Notes: generated from the letters alone by a model not told the origin. A stretch of DNA of 64,000 nucleotides from Baylisascaris procyonis (GCA_037389465.1 JAZARR010000089.1:496001-560000), one strand, 5' to 3'; shown: positions 26,501 through 35,806, counted from the first letter of the stretch. Program-made: numbers and translations.

Positions 26501-28963
26501 TCCGCACAATCAATATAACGACGAGAAAAATGTGTGTACTAATGACGTCACAAAAACGCAACACCATCATATCATACCCATATTAAATGGCAAAACACCT
26601 CAGAAATAACCTCTCATAATCATGCACAATCGCTGACGAGTAAAACCAACTATATCCCCTCGGTTTGTGCTGAACTCTGCTGGGATACCATCACCTTGCA
26701 GCGAGTATTAATGACATATATATTTACAAGAATATAGCGGCTACAACTACAGCTGATAGAGATGGCTGGTTAAACATCATAAAGATGGCTGGTACAAGAC
26801 TACAAAACTCGAGTGCAAAAGGAACTGGTTTCTAAAAAAAGATTTTTATTCCAATTCTTAAATTCAAGAAATGAAACATCTATTCCAAGTATGACGCATG
26901 CCTGAAAATGGAAAAAATAAAAAATAAAAATAAAAACAAAGACAAAAAAAAACAAGAAAAATTCCAACTATGAAGTGGGAAAAAATCGCTAAAAATATGT
27001 AAATTGTTTGCCAATACTATCATACTCTACGTTCAAGTTGAATAGTACATTCACACAGCACAATACAACATTCTCTCATCATCCTTACAAATAATCACGT
27101 AATCCGATTCGTTTTTGGCATGCAAAACGTCTCATATTACAACTTTGTAAATTTGAAACGCTCTTTTTTTGGAAAGATAATAAAAAATCAATTCTTCTTC
27201 ATTCTTTTTCCGAAAAAAGAAATCCAAAGACAATGAAAAAAGGAACATGTAAAAACATAAAAAAAAAACTTCTAAATATTATTTCCGATAAAGATGCAAA
27301 ATTTTTACGCCTTTTAGCAACTTTTTTTCTACCAAATTTTTCAGTTGAATAATTTCTAACAGGCTTTTCAAAAGAAATAAGAAGTAATTTAAAAGCAGGA
27401 TGTTCAAAAAAAAAAAAATCCACCCAATTAACCAAAGTCTGCTACTTTTCAACACTTCCAAAAAATTCCTTTTCCACGAATCGACTCTCCCAGTATGTCC
27501 ATAGTAAAAAAAACATTAGGTAGATAATACAGTTGAAAAGGTAGTGCAAAACAAAAACCCGTGTTTGTAGTCATCAACGACAAGCATTACATCTACACCT
27601 CTGCTCTCGAGTTTACAATTTCATTTGGGTTGTTTTAAGTATTAGATTCGCTAGCTTACAACAGAGACTACTTTACTGCACTATAGACAGGTAGTTCACA
27701 CACACACTGATTTCTTACCTCTGTATACCCATCATTATCTAATTTTCCCTTTTCTACTTCCTCACACTTTTCAATTATCCTCATTACATTCATATCGTAG
27801 AAAGAAGACACAATGTTATCAGTTCAAAAATCATCAACGAAAACGGGGGGAGGGGGGAGGAGAGGAAAAGAGACGAAAGTATAAAAGATGCAAAGCCATG
27901 AGGACTCGAAAATCGAGGTGACGTTTCGACGGAAAACAATCCTCAAAGTTTTCTTCTCTCTTACTTAATAAACCTCATCATTTACCAATAAATAAGCATT
28001 AATAAAATCAATAGAATTTTCCCCGCAAACATAAGACCTATGTTTACTTCAAGAAATTGGACATTTTTAAAACGGGTAATCAGTCAAACGGTGACTCACT
28101 CATTTTCCAATGATATCGAATTTTTTTTCCACATTCAAATATCACAGCTATCACTGTTTACTCTTAAAGAACAATGCTTTAGTGAAACAGACAATATTAA
28201 ACGATAAGGGGACTCTACATGAAGCAAATCGCCAACGCCAATAACTTTCAGATAAAAAAAAGAATAAAGAACATCGATGATACACCCTAGTTCCATAAAA
28301 ATTACAACCCGCCCCATATTAATGAAACAGCAAAAATTTTGTAAAATTTTGTTAAGTACCATAAATCAAATATTGCGCCACATAACGAAGTTTTAATAAT
28401 ATTCGATAATTAAATAAAACACCGAATCAAACAGCTACTGCGCTACAAATCGATTCCGAACTAACAGATTCTTTTGTGGTACATCGCAATCGCATATAAC
28501 TAAGCATCCCAAAAATTATCAGTAAATTGTTCGATTTGCCAGAGCTAGCAATCTTTATCTGTTGCATAACAGCCCTTCTGTACAGCACTAATAAAAAAGC
28601 CTTCCAGATCTGTCAATTAAATGCTAGACTGTTTATCCTCTTCTAGATGGAACTAGTTGACATCTCATAAATCCCCAGCATGGAGCTTATTTCTGACATA
28701 TCCTCGGATAAGGCGTTGCACTAAAATTATTCATATCACTCCTTCCTTCCCAACCCAATCAAAGAATAAACAGTGATTGGTAAGGAAGATCAATGAAACG
28801 GTAAAAAGGCAAGCAGCCTTAAATAAAACATTACCGATGTAACGGTGGGTAAAGTGCGGGAAGCACGTGGTCCCGTATTGAAGATACGCTTCTCGAGATC
28901 GAATGAACTCGGCGTGCTGAAGTTCATCTGTCGCAGTAAATCGGCGCCCGTTTCGGTAGTCAT
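11442..28963 (-). CDS. tlk-1: Tousled-like serine/threonine kinase
   Basis: Tousled-like kinases phosphorylate the histone chaperone Asf1 and act in the nucleus in replication-coupled chromatin assembly. I assembled 16 exons (5' to 3'): 28963-28835, 24109-24032, 23515-23216, 22140-22066, 21759-21634, 20861-20664, 19996-19776, 19187-19022, 17857-17676, 15075-14985, 14315-14109, 13579-13380, 13187-13076, 12413-12306, 12088-11996 and 11507-11442. They give about 783 residues, close to the 770 of human TLK1 and TLK2. Residues 1 to about 240 are Ser/Pro-rich with a basic nuclear signal; about 240-490 are helical; about 480-760 form the kinase. Key motifs are GKGGFSEV, the lysine in [20 protein letters not shown] and GAGTYWYLPPE. 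HYD in place of HRD is normal for this family. All junctions agree in phase, but the exon 7 donor is non-standard. The product identity is very sure; the first exon and the last junction are less so. Confidence 0.93.
11721..11802 (+). repeat. (AAAT/AAAC)n microsatellite
   Basis: About twenty tetranucleotide units of AAAT and AAAC type, within intron 15 of tlk-1. Confidence 0.85.
11996..12088 (-). CDS. tlk-1: tlk-1 exon 15, end of kinase C-lobe
   Basis: It encodes [20 protein letters not shown] and a short extension. The CL.Y.KEDR.DV pattern is the final conserved helix of Tousled-like kinases; the invariant Arg of subdomain XI is in KEDR. The acceptor is TTGCAG and the donor GTTCTT is weak. 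Confidence 0.85.
12306..12413 (-). CDS. tlk-1: tlk-1 exon 14, kinase C-lobe
   Basis: It begins with PFGH, which follows the GRR of exon 13 as in animal homologues (GRKPFGH). It continues through [19 protein letters not shown], a stretch nearly invariant in the family. Splice sites are TGTAG and GTAAAA, both phase 0. Confidence 0.92.
13076..13187 (-). CDS. tlk-1: tlk-1 exon 13, activation segment end and helix F
   Basis: It completes the Trp split by the intron and gives WYLPPETF, the family's PPE in place of APE. It then gives [17 protein letters not shown], with the conserved Asp of subdomain IX. Acceptor TTTTAG and donor GTAAGT are both strong. Confidence 0.95.
13380..13579 (-). CDS. tlk-1: tlk-1 exon 12, catalytic and Mg-binding loops
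   Basis: The exon carries the catalytic loop [11 protein letters not shown] and the DFGLSK magnesium loop, then the activation segment TSQGAGTY. It starts after TTGCAG and ends with TG before GTAAGA, so a Trp codon is split. Confidence 0.96.
14109..14315 (-). CDS. tlk-1: tlk-1 exon 11, kinase N-lobe and hinge
   Basis: It covers helix C ([18 protein letters not shown], with the conserved Glu), the strand to the hinge ([19 protein letters not shown]) and the [10 protein letters not shown] helix. The 69 codons align without gaps to the animal family as I know it. Confidence 0.95.
14373..14385 (+). repeat. C13 run
   Basis: Thirteen consecutive C in tlk-1 intron 10, close to the exon 11 acceptor side on the coding strand as a G run. 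Confidence 0.9.
14985..15075 (-). CDS. tlk-1: tlk-1 exon 10, glycine loop and ATP-binding lysine
   Basis: Its first base completes the Ser of GKGGFSEV. The ATP-anchoring Lys is in [12 protein letters not shown]. Acceptor TTTCAG is strong; donor GTTTCT is weak but the frame and family alignment fix it. Confidence 0.93.
15280..15420 (+). repeat. Purine-rich (GA) low-complexity tract
   Basis: About 140 bases are almost only A and G on the + strand, within tlk-1 intron 9. Open frames on both strands here reflect the low complexity, not coding. Confidence 0.8.
15421..17675. other. tlk-1 intron 9 interior, nothing else seen
   Basis: This part of the intron holds AT-rich sequence, a short TA run near 17034 and a G9 run near 17195. 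An open + frame at 16164-16478 is not supported by splice sites or composition. Confidence 0.4.
17676..17857 (-). CDS. tlk-1: tlk-1 exon 9, coiled coil to kinase start
   Basis: It runs from [20 protein letters not shown], a strong heptad-like helix, through [10 protein letters not shown] to the start of the kinase at [14 protein letters not shown] chose the TTTAAG acceptor at 17858 because it is in phase and aligns exactly with the family ([13 protein letters not shown]). The donor is GTATAT. Confidence 0.93.
17858..19021. other. tlk-1 intron 8
   Basis: A 1.16-kb AT-rich intron. The open + frame at 18396-18635 has no splice support and is judged a chance frame. Confidence 0.5.
19022..19187 (-). 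CDS. tlk-1: tlk-1 exon 8, Ser/Thr linker and helix
   Basis: The first part is a Ser/Thr/Gly linker ([19 protein letters not shown]). The second part, [17 protein letters not shown], matches the EYHEQEEIFKLR helix of human TLK1. The acceptor follows a T run with AAAG. Only this frame is open to the family motif, so one base must be carried over from exon 7 with two bases. Confidence 0.88.
19776..19996 (-). CDS. tlk-1: tlk-1 exon 7, central helical region
   Basis: It contains [19 protein letters not shown] and [17 protein letters not shown], matching RLRLGHFTTVRHG and W.DGYAFQNLIKQQERI of human TLK1. The acceptor is TTATAG. The 3' end is uncertain. An AG before GTCTGT at 19776 keeps the frame into exon 8; the better-looking donors at 19733 and near 19752 do not. 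Confidence 0.85.
20664..20861 (-). CDS. tlk-1: tlk-1 exon 6, coiled coil
   Basis: Sixty-six codons are dense in Glu, Lys, Arg and Gln ([20 protein letters not shown]) with heptad spacing. Human TLK proteins use the equivalent region for oligomerisation. Acceptor is TTTAG and donor GTGATG, both phase 0. Confidence 0.92.
21634..21759 (-). CDS. tlk-1: tlk-1 exon 5, Ser/Pro/Asn-rich linker
   Basis: It begins [16 protein letters not shown] and contains [13 protein letters not shown]. It is a low-complexity linker with several SP sites, flanked by TTTCAG and a weak GTTCGA donor. Phase 0 at both ends supports it. Confidence 0.8.
22066..22140 (-). CDS. tlk-1: tlk-1 exon 4, Ser-rich linker
   Basis: Twenty-five codons starting [14 protein letters not shown] and ending DSSSNEN. 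The TTTTCAG acceptor is excellent and the donor is GTAATT. It is phase 0 at both ends like its neighbours. Confidence 0.8.
22770..22885 (+). repeat. Purine-rich tract
   Basis: Mostly G and A on the + strand within tlk-1 intron 3, including GGAGGGGGGACGAGGG near 22862. Confidence 0.65.
23216..23515 (-). CDS. tlk-1: tlk-1 exon 3, nuclear signal region
   Basis: One hundred codons. After a Gly/Met/Pro-rich start it has [15 protein letters not shown], matching the SDKESETPEK block of human TLK. Then come a basic nuclear signal ([15 protein letters not shown]) and RKITECFR, which corresponds to the HKISDYF motif of the family. Acceptor is TATTCAG and donor GTATGT. Confidence 0.93.
24032..24109 (-). 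CDS. tlk-1: tlk-1 exon 2, N-terminal
   Basis: Twenty-six codons starting [16 protein letters not shown]. The donor GTGAGT is strong. The acceptor TTTTGAG is unusual but it is the only AG that keeps phase 0. Confidence 0.75.
24110..28834. other. tlk-1 intron 1 (4.7 kb)
   Basis: The longest intron. It is AT-rich with a CA microsatellite and scattered A runs. The part at 25560-25760 is richer in G and C, with open frames on both strands, and could hold an alternative first exon. I found no firm splice evidence for one. Confidence 0.5.
26424..26501. repeat. (CA)n microsatellite, imperfect
   Basis: Imperfect CA repeats with ACATACAT-type interruptions, within tlk-1 intron 1. The Val/Cys frames read from the other strand are artefacts. 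Confidence 0.85.
28835..28963 (-). CDS. tlk-1: tlk-1 exon 1 with start codon
   Basis: The ATG at 28963 is the first in frame and begins [20 protein letters not shown]. It ends at a GTAATG donor in phase 0 with exon 2. Upstream codons stay open without an ATG for about nine codons, so the true 5' end of the exon is not fixed. No clear spliced-leader acceptor is seen immediately upstream. Confidence 0.7.
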
Positions 28964-30222
28964 CACGCACCGGCGTCTACCCTCATTCACCTCGCTTCCA
29001 TATAATTAGCAATCTAATCCTCCTCCTCCTTTCACGTCAACACAATTCAGAAACACCTGAACGATCATTAAAACTACATATTTGGTGCACATAAAATGAC
29101 GTCCAAACTCGGTTTCTTACAAAACGACGCCCAAACATCGATTTATCACACAACTATTACTCTTTAATCAACGAGTATGATGTACTCTGTCAATTGCGAA
29201 AGGAGTTGTATGACGTCCGTGGAAGATAGGCATCATATAGGTCCACATGAACGCAAATGTACCATATTCAAGTCTTTCCTTTCGCCGCTACATTCAATCA
29301 CACAATCACACACCCCGGATCGTACCATAATGTAAAATTAACTTAGAGTTGCTAAAGAGTGCTCTACAATAACCTGGGCGTCGGCGTCATTTCATCAACG
29401 CATTATTCTTTCTAGCAATTTCTATTAAATAAGCTGTACGCATAGCAAGCATGTTTCGCTGTATTCAAACAATCGATGAAAAGAAATGAATGGCAAAAAT
29501 AAGCGAAATGTACCTTTAATCATCTCTGATAAGTAAACATCCGATCTATCTTAAAGTCTCGATACCATCCCTTCCAACCCCCCTTCCCCCCACACACCTT
29601 CGTAAGCCTACAAATCCTACCAACCATAATCAACAAAAATTGGTTGGTTTTGAGAAATGAGGAAGCGAGGGAAGGAGGGAGGGGAGGGAGGGGGGAGGGG
29701 AGTGATGGGGGAGGGAGGGAGGGGGGGAGACGGCATCTTCATGACGTTCGAATATGTATCTGTGCACCCTGTTATACGTATGGTTAGTTCAATCTTGCAC
29801 ATGGCCGATTCTTTCCGAATAACTTTATAAAGTGATTTTGCATATTTAATAAGAAGACCCCTTCCGATCACCGTTCTAATCACTCGTCGAACAACAAACA
29901 AATCTACGTACAAACGAATAAAGTGGTCACTCAGTTAGTTATCATTCAATAGCTATGACAATATTACCAAATCACATATTATATAAAGTGCTATTCAGTA
30001 GAAAGTACGACTTAAATTGTAATCTACATGTAAAATGAACAAAAAAATTGATGGCAGACTATCTTAGTCTTCTATAAGCAAAATTAAAAGCAATGAAAGA
30101 GCAATTTTGAATTGAACCTCTCAAATATATGACGTAAACGGCTTCAAATCATAGCTACATAACTGGTATAGCTGAAATAGGAAATCAAAAAAAAGGAAAG
30201 AGATAGAAGCTTGTGATATTAG
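28964..30222. other. tlk-1 upstream region
   Basis: This should contain the tlk-1 promoter. I cannot name a TATA box or start site. Its main feature is a long G-rich tract about 700 bases upstream of the tlk-1 ATG. Confidence 0.4.
29660..29729 (+). repeat. G-rich tract with quadruplex-type G runs
   Basis: About 70 bases contain at least eight runs of three or more G separated by one to four bases. This satisfies the usual quadruplex pattern on the + strand, which is the non-template strand for any + transcript and template for tlk-1. Confidence 0.8.
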
Positions 30223-30465
30223 CATAATGGATATGTACCACTATGTTCATATCGACTCATCAAGATCCCCTTTGCATCACAAGTGGGTATATCGGCGCAT
30301 CTGTTAACGGCAATAAACAGTGACTCGGAATGGCCAAGTTCAGCACTTGAAACACTGATAGATTGGAATCGAAAACAACAAGAAACCTCATCGAGCCTGA
30401 GTCCGACTGGATCTCTACCGCAATCTAGATCGGACTTAATCCATGACTGTACGGAGGTGGATTGA
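30223..30465 (+). CDS. Possible terminal exon, unrecognised
   Basis: An ATATTAG acceptor at 30222 opens 80 codons to a TGA. The translation contains PLCSYRLIKIPFASQVG and a Ser-rich acidic end (SSSLSPTGSLPQSRSDL). A GAG/GTGGAT donor just before the stop could extend it to a frame near 30905-31042. The opposite strand is also open here, so the strand is not certain. Confidence 0.27.
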   Translation, partial: HNGYVPLCSYRLIKIPFASQVGISAHLLTAINSDSEWPSSALETLIDWNRKQQETSSSLSPTGSLPQSRSDLIHDCTEVD

Positions 30466-30663
30466 ACCCATGTGCGAAGTGGGACGAGTAAGGTGCAGTT
30501 ATGTGATCGAGACATATTTCATCTTATATCTATATGGCTATAGATTAATTAAATCTGGTGTCGTGGTTCAGGACCTCAATTAACAAGATTCAGTCACTTT
30601 TGCGTTCAAAGATCCGCACTTGTGTTTTTTTGTGCTACGAAAAAACGCATATAAATATCACAA

Positions 30664-30681
30664 TTTTTTTTTTTTTTTTTT
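30664..30681 (+). repeat. T18 run
   Basis: Homopolymer of about 18 T. Confidence 0.85.
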
Positions 30682-31288
30682 GATAACATAATAACAGTAT
30701 CAAGAATTTTCGAGAAATTTTTTGATATCGCTGAGTTCCGGGCAGAAGGAAGCTAGGGATAGAGGCCGGATTTAAGATGGAGACGCTAATCTAAAGAATA
30801 TTTGATCCTTCAGTCGACTCAAATATAGTATAGGTTACAGAATGGGAAAGGGTTCCTGATATCATCATTTTCTATTCTCTCTTGATTCTGTTATAAAAAG
30901 CCAGCTCAAAGGAAAAAAAGGATTTGTACATGCAGCTACTATCTCAAGAACGATTCAACTAGCTAAAGCCATTAAAACGAGATCAGCCGACAGTGTGATG
31001 CGGTGGCATAAGTACATGAAGATCCCTTCAGTAGTGAAATAAAGGAATAAAGTTCCTGGTAAGGGGGAGAATGAAAAGAAGGAAGGGTTGTCACAGCTTG
31101 TGGCCGGACTATGAAAGGGGAAGTACGCATTCCCAGCCACTCCAAACGGGAATACACGTAAGATGGAAGTGCATGGTTTCCCTTACATAAGAATGGAATT
31201 CATGGATTCGTGCGTGCAAGTCCCCTCCCTGCACATTTCGACGCCTTACTGCAGCACCGGTGGTGACCTTAAACTAGAATTTCACGGT

Positions 31289-31506
31289 TTATAAAAAAGG
31301 ATCTATATGCACTTGGCTGCGACTTGACAAGGGACAATGGTCCGCATCCCAGATGAGAGGGATGTGGCCACCGATACCACGTAAGCTAAAAAACGAATAC
31401 AAAAAAAATGATTGCATTCATAAAATATGCAAAACCAAATTTTGGATCCTTTCGGCCGCCGTACTTCGACAACAGTACCGATCCGCAAATTCAACATGGC
31501 ATCTTT
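31289..31506 (-). CDS. Two-exon fragment, unrecognised
   Basis: Exon 31506-31436 follows TTGTAG and ends TG before GTTTTG. A 50-base intron, T-rich at its end (TTCGTTTTTTAG), leads to exon 31385-31289, which ends in TAA. Joined, it reads AMLNLRIGTVVEVRRPKGSK then LRGIGGHIPLIWDADHCPL. The short T-rich intron on this strand is typical of nematodes. The + strand is also open across the region, so I keep this low. No family is recognised. Confidence 0.35.
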
Positions 31507-31642
31507 CTACAACGACATGTTAGGCATCGTCACCATAGGTGCTTGATAATGTCTTCCATATATTAGGTTGTCTAGTGCTTTACGTAAACTATGGTCAATT
31601 TAATGATCAGCACTTTTGCCAGATGGTAGCGTCACCAGTATT

Positions 31643-31656
31643 CCCCCCCCCCCCCC
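31643..31656 (+). repeat. C14 run
   Basis: Fourteen consecutive C. Confidence 0.9.
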
Positions 31657-31772
31657 TTGCTTCCCTCCAAATATCCAACTCAATCTATTCGGAATGAAAA
31701 CAACAATTCTGGTACTTTAAACAAGAACGATAGTTGGACAATGAATACAGTACACCAATGTACAACTTTGAA

Positions 31773-31783
31773 CCCCCCCCCCC
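31773..31783 (+). repeat. C11 run
   Basis: Eleven consecutive C, 117 bases after the previous C run. Confidence 0.9.
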
Positions 31784-33872
31784 TTCACCACTAATAAACT
31801 TCCCAACCAAACAATCGCAAAAACGATTTAAACAATCAAGCATTTCTTAGCACGACAAGCAACAAAAAACGGCAATAATGCTGAATTTGAATTGCAAAAA
31901 AAACTTAACGAAGAGGGCATCAAGCAAAATTGGCGGGAAAATATAGTGAAGCCAATCGATCAATAATGAAAACATTCGATCTCCCCAGGAAGCCGAACAA
32001 AAACAACAACAAAAAGAAACATCCGTCGCTTCTTATGTATAATTTTATTCCCCACAAAGATATAAATCACCACTTACAAGCAAGGAAATCGCATCACGAA
32101 TATTAAAATATGATCTCAGTGCAATATTTGGGCGATGGCTATGGCTATTTTTATCTATTTTTTTCGAGCTAAAAAAATCTCAACTTTTACTAAAACCATA
32201 CCACTCGTTTGCCATATATTTCAAGAATGTACTATACCACCTTTTTACGGATTCAATTCAACTAAATATCATGTAATATCGGCCATTCAACCACGCTTCT
32301 ATTCGTTTAAGTCACAAATCAAGTGATTTAAAAATACAGACAACGGAGCACCTAGATATTAAAAAACCCGAAACGGTGAGACCTAAGAGTTAGTATTTTT
32401 TAAGTGACTGAACTAATTCTGTCGTTTTTATCAATTTATAACAAACCAGGCCACCCATCGAAAAAGTTTCTGGGAGAGAATGAACCGAGCTTTGAAGGAA
32501 GGGAAGCGAGGGAGAGGGGGAGGGGGATGAACACAAAGAAACAATACCCTCTCAGATAAGGTAGATAAGAGAGAAAAAGTTTCGACAACAGAGTGGAAAT
32601 GGTAAAAAAACCAGTAAAATAAGTTGAACTATAAAATTTCTAAATTTGCGAATGATTTGGAGTTTTGTTCAAAAATTTTTTTGCTCATGAGCCCAAAGGA
32701 TATTTGCAACTCGAGCCAGAAATGCATTGGCACCTCCAGCCAGAAAGATGCAGCCAGGTGGAAAAGCTCAACGCTTCCATTCCTTCTTATCCCTATCAAT
32801 CCAGCAAACAGTCGGCGGCGAGGACAAAGTATGTGATAAAGCAATTTCGTCAACAACATCATCCTAGCATAACAATAATATAGTCCACCAAAACAATGTA
32901 AACCAAAACGACACCTTCCACTGCAAACGTCTTTTTCCTGACCGGCAATAAACCGACTGGATAAGGGAATAAACCGACCGGATAATAAAACACCAACTCT
33001 AGACAATTGTTTACACAAAACGTGAAAACCTAAGCTCTATAATGCGCTATACCTCAAATAGTCTAAAAGATGCTCACGGAAAAAATCAAAATTTGCATAT
33101 AGAAAAAATCAAAATTTGCATATAAAAGAGTATCATCGATATGCTGCAAGAATATAAATGCTAGACTAGTTCGATCGCTTTTCATTGCATATCTACACCA
33201 TTACAGTAATCTCTAACGACGTATAGGTGGTTTCTGTACCGGTGGCGAAATGATTCAACTTAATCCATTTCCAAATCGATTTGCTAAATATTCTGTTGAA
33301 AAGAGAATAAAAATCACTCAACCGACAAAGGTGGGGAACAAAGAGACCCCAAACCGCACATGACGACACATCGACATAGCACTTCCTATAAAATAAATAC
33401 AAAAAAAACAGCTACACCAATAATTAAAAAATAGTTGTTCATCGATGCAAATTTAGTAATGCACAATATCCATCAATAGCGATGAACATCATAAAAGAGA
33501 GAGAAAGGAACAAAGAGAGAGAAAGATGGAGAGAGAGGGAAATGGATAAGATTGTCACCGATCATCCTCAATAAAATCATCGTTGTTTTTGAGGTATGCC
33601 GGCGTATGAGAGCGTGCATCTGAAGGAGTCGGTCGGACGGCTGCTTACCCGAAAGAATAGAATGAATGCAGTGGGAGGCGCATTATACCGAGTGCCTCCT
33701 CACTCTATTGCCTATATGCACACAGCACGCTTTATTGATTTTTTCGTAACGTTCCTACAACGCACGTGAGCATCAACGTGTGTGTTTGTATGTATGTGCA
33801 TATGCGGTTTTCACAATTATAAACAACTTCAATATCAAATTTAAAAAGATTTCAATCAACAACATTTCGAGA
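31784..33872. other. Intergenic region, only weak coding signal
   Basis: Both strands are open around 32690-32880, where the + frame reads HEPKGYLQLEPEMHWHLQPE and the - frame is also long. No splice sites single out one strand. Direct repeats of TCAAAATTTGCATATA occur at about 33086 and 33107. Otherwise I see nothing. Confidence 0.3.
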
Positions 33873-34106
33873 TTCAAGCTCAAGTTTCTCGTACTTTTTC
33901 GGAGTTCAAGTATCATATACCTCGCATCCAAGTTCAAGTTTTTCATATACGGGAAATTAGGTTCAAGTTATTCATACTTCAAATCGAGATTCAAATTACC
34001 CATAGATGAGATTTAAGTTCAAGCTCTTCATACTTCCGATTCAAATTCGAGTCCCGCCTGCTCGGGATACAAGTTCAACCCTCTCATACTCAGAATTCAA
34101 ATATCT
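33873..34106 (+). repeat. Degenerate minisatellite, unit about 28 bases
   Basis: TTCAA-headed units start at 33873, 33905, 33933, 33962, 33990, 34018, 34040, 34074 and 34096. Most spacings are 28 or 29, with two 22 + 34 pairs that again sum to 56. The unit consensus is TTCAAG, then a TTCATAC-like core. The Phe/Lys-rich open frames here follow from the repeat. Confidence 0.7.
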
Positions 34107-34242
34107 AGATGGTAGCAAAGTAACAATGAATTCCCTCATTCATTTGCTAGTAGATGTTGAACTTTTTTTTATAATCGAATATCTAAATCTATAAAAAATG
34201 AAAATTTTCATAAAGCAATATTCGCATCAAATGCAACATAAA

Positions 34243-34243
34243 C

Positions 34244-34280
<37 letters not shown>

Positions 34281-34284
34281 TATT
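34243..34284. repeat. (TA)n microsatellite
   Basis: About twenty TA units with one TG interruption. Confidence 0.9.
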
Positions 34285-34639
34285 CTAAAATTTGGAATAT
34301 CGTAAAGTTGTACTTCTAATACAGAAAGCGTTCTTATAACAACACATCAACTATAACACAAAAAAAGAAAACTAACTTTTAAAGAGGCAATTTTTGTTGT
34401 TTTCAATAATGAATTACTGCTTACTATTACTATTACGATTATAATCGGCATGAAATTTACAGCAATTCTAAGATGTTCAATAAGATATACCGAGGAGTTA
34501 CAGAAACTGATGAGGTAATTATTAGCGTAGAAGTGAGGGGTGACACAGACTCTCCTGCTTACACAAGTGTAACCAATGTGGCTACGATAATCAAACAGAC
34601 AACAATATCATTTAGTAAGACAGCGGCCCTTCAAGTCTA

Positions 34640-34670
34640 AACACACGCACACACACACACACACATACAC
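34640..34670. repeat. (CA)n microsatellite
   Basis: About thirteen CA units with one CG and one TA interruption. Confidence 0.9.
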
Positions 34671-34770
34671 AAATTGCCCGACAACTGTCGAATAAAACAT
34701 TGCCGTTGTGCCCATGGAAGTTTAATCCCCTTCTTCTCGCCCCCCCTCCACTCCCTTCGGTTTGAAATTT

Positions 34771-34832
34771 TAACCCCCCCCCCTCCCTCCCCCCCCCCCA
34801 CACACACACACACACACGCACACACACGCACT
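34771..34832. repeat. C-rich tract joined to (CA)n
   Basis: Runs of nine to eleven C (AACCCCCCCCCCTCCCTCC and onward) pass directly into about fourteen CA units with CG interruptions. Confidence 0.85.
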
Positions 34833-34849
34833 TCGGAACTTTCAAATGA

Positions 34850-34905
34850 ATAAGTAAATAAATAAATGAACAAATAAATAAATGAAATAAATAAATAAAC
34901 AAACA
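34850..34905 (+). repeat. (AAAT)n microsatellite
   Basis: About thirteen imperfect AAAT/AAAC tetranucleotides. Confidence 0.8.
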
Positions 34906-35358
34906 CGAAAGAATACAATCTCTACCACGTGAAATAAACAAATAACAATAGCAAGGGATAAATGAACCGCGACACATAGATTGCTGTAGATATTAGATGT
35001 ATCAAACCGAAAATATAAAAAAAAGCAATAAAACAAATTCATAAACGTTGCAAGACGATTGGCGGCAAATTCAAATCTAATCTGAGAGAATAAATGTGCT
35101 GAAAATTTTCCGACCTTAAGGTGACATTGTTCCGACGATTATTGCCCCAATGAAACCTTTGAATTTGACACACAGAGCAAGTTGATCAAAATTTTTCAAT
35201 TTCCACATAACATGCCATGAAAAAAATTGATCGCATAATTTCAGGCTTAAAAGAATAAAATGAAAAAATATGAAAAAAGTGGAAAAAATTTAGGTCTTTT
35301 CGCCGAGTGCGCGAAATATGAATGCCGAGATCAAACACGTTCGAGCAATCGAAAGGTT

Positions 35359-35567
35359 AAGGCTAACGAGTTTATAAAGCCGGCTGTCTTACATCGGGTG
35401 AGACTGCAGCGTCACCAGTCATGGATAAGACGAGTTGCGAGAGCAGTAATCCTGACGTACCGAAGTTCAAGGACCAGCAATCTGAAATACTAAACCCTAA
35501 GCATAACAAGACAAGAGAGAAACTGCAAGTCCGTAAAAGACAAGAATCGTGGTTTCAATATTTCTAA
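35359..35567 (+). CDS. Possible terminal exon beside the array, unrecognised
   Basis: A frame opens after a stop near 35358 and runs to TAA at 35565-35567. From an ATG at 35421 it gives 48 residues starting MDKTSCESSNPDVPKF and rich in Lys, Gln and Arg (NKTREKLQVRKRQESWF). The mix looks coding and differs from the AT-driven noise around it. A second frame (35260-35493) overlaps it and may hold an upstream exon ending at a GTTAAG. Transcription would run into the 5S/SL array, 80 bases away. Confidence 0.28.
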
Positions 35568-35790
35568 ATTCAACATTTTTGCTATTTGAACGCCGAAACG
35601 AGCCATAGAAAGTGGCAAGATGAATACGTTTACATTAAATTCGTTTAAGGCATAAAAATGAGTGAAAACATCTCAAGTGCAAATTCTAAGAGGGAAAATT
35701 TGATCATTTTATGAGTTTTCACTATTCGCAATAATGCATTGTTTTTTCGTTGTTTTTTTTTTTCTTTTTTCATTTGTCTATTCATATATA

Positions 35791-35806
35791 CGTGTTTCAG
35801 CTCATT
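35791..35806 (+). repeat. 16-bp inverted copy of an SL RNA segment (copy 1)
   Basis: CGTGTTTCAGCTCATT here is the exact reverse complement of 35921-35936, which lies inside the SL RNA gene just after the leader. It sits 55 bases beyond the SL RNA 3' end and recurs in every unit checked. Confidence 0.85.

Noticed and set aside
34612..34977. Cys/Val-rich open frames on the - strand
   Set aside because: They read CA and C-run microsatellites; the VCVCVC pattern is a repeat artefact.
1..35647. tRNA genes or bacterial endosymbiont (Wolbachia-like) insertions
   Set aside because: No cloverleaf with A and B boxes and no long bacterial-type frame was recognised by eye; a dedicated scan would be needed to exclude them fully.
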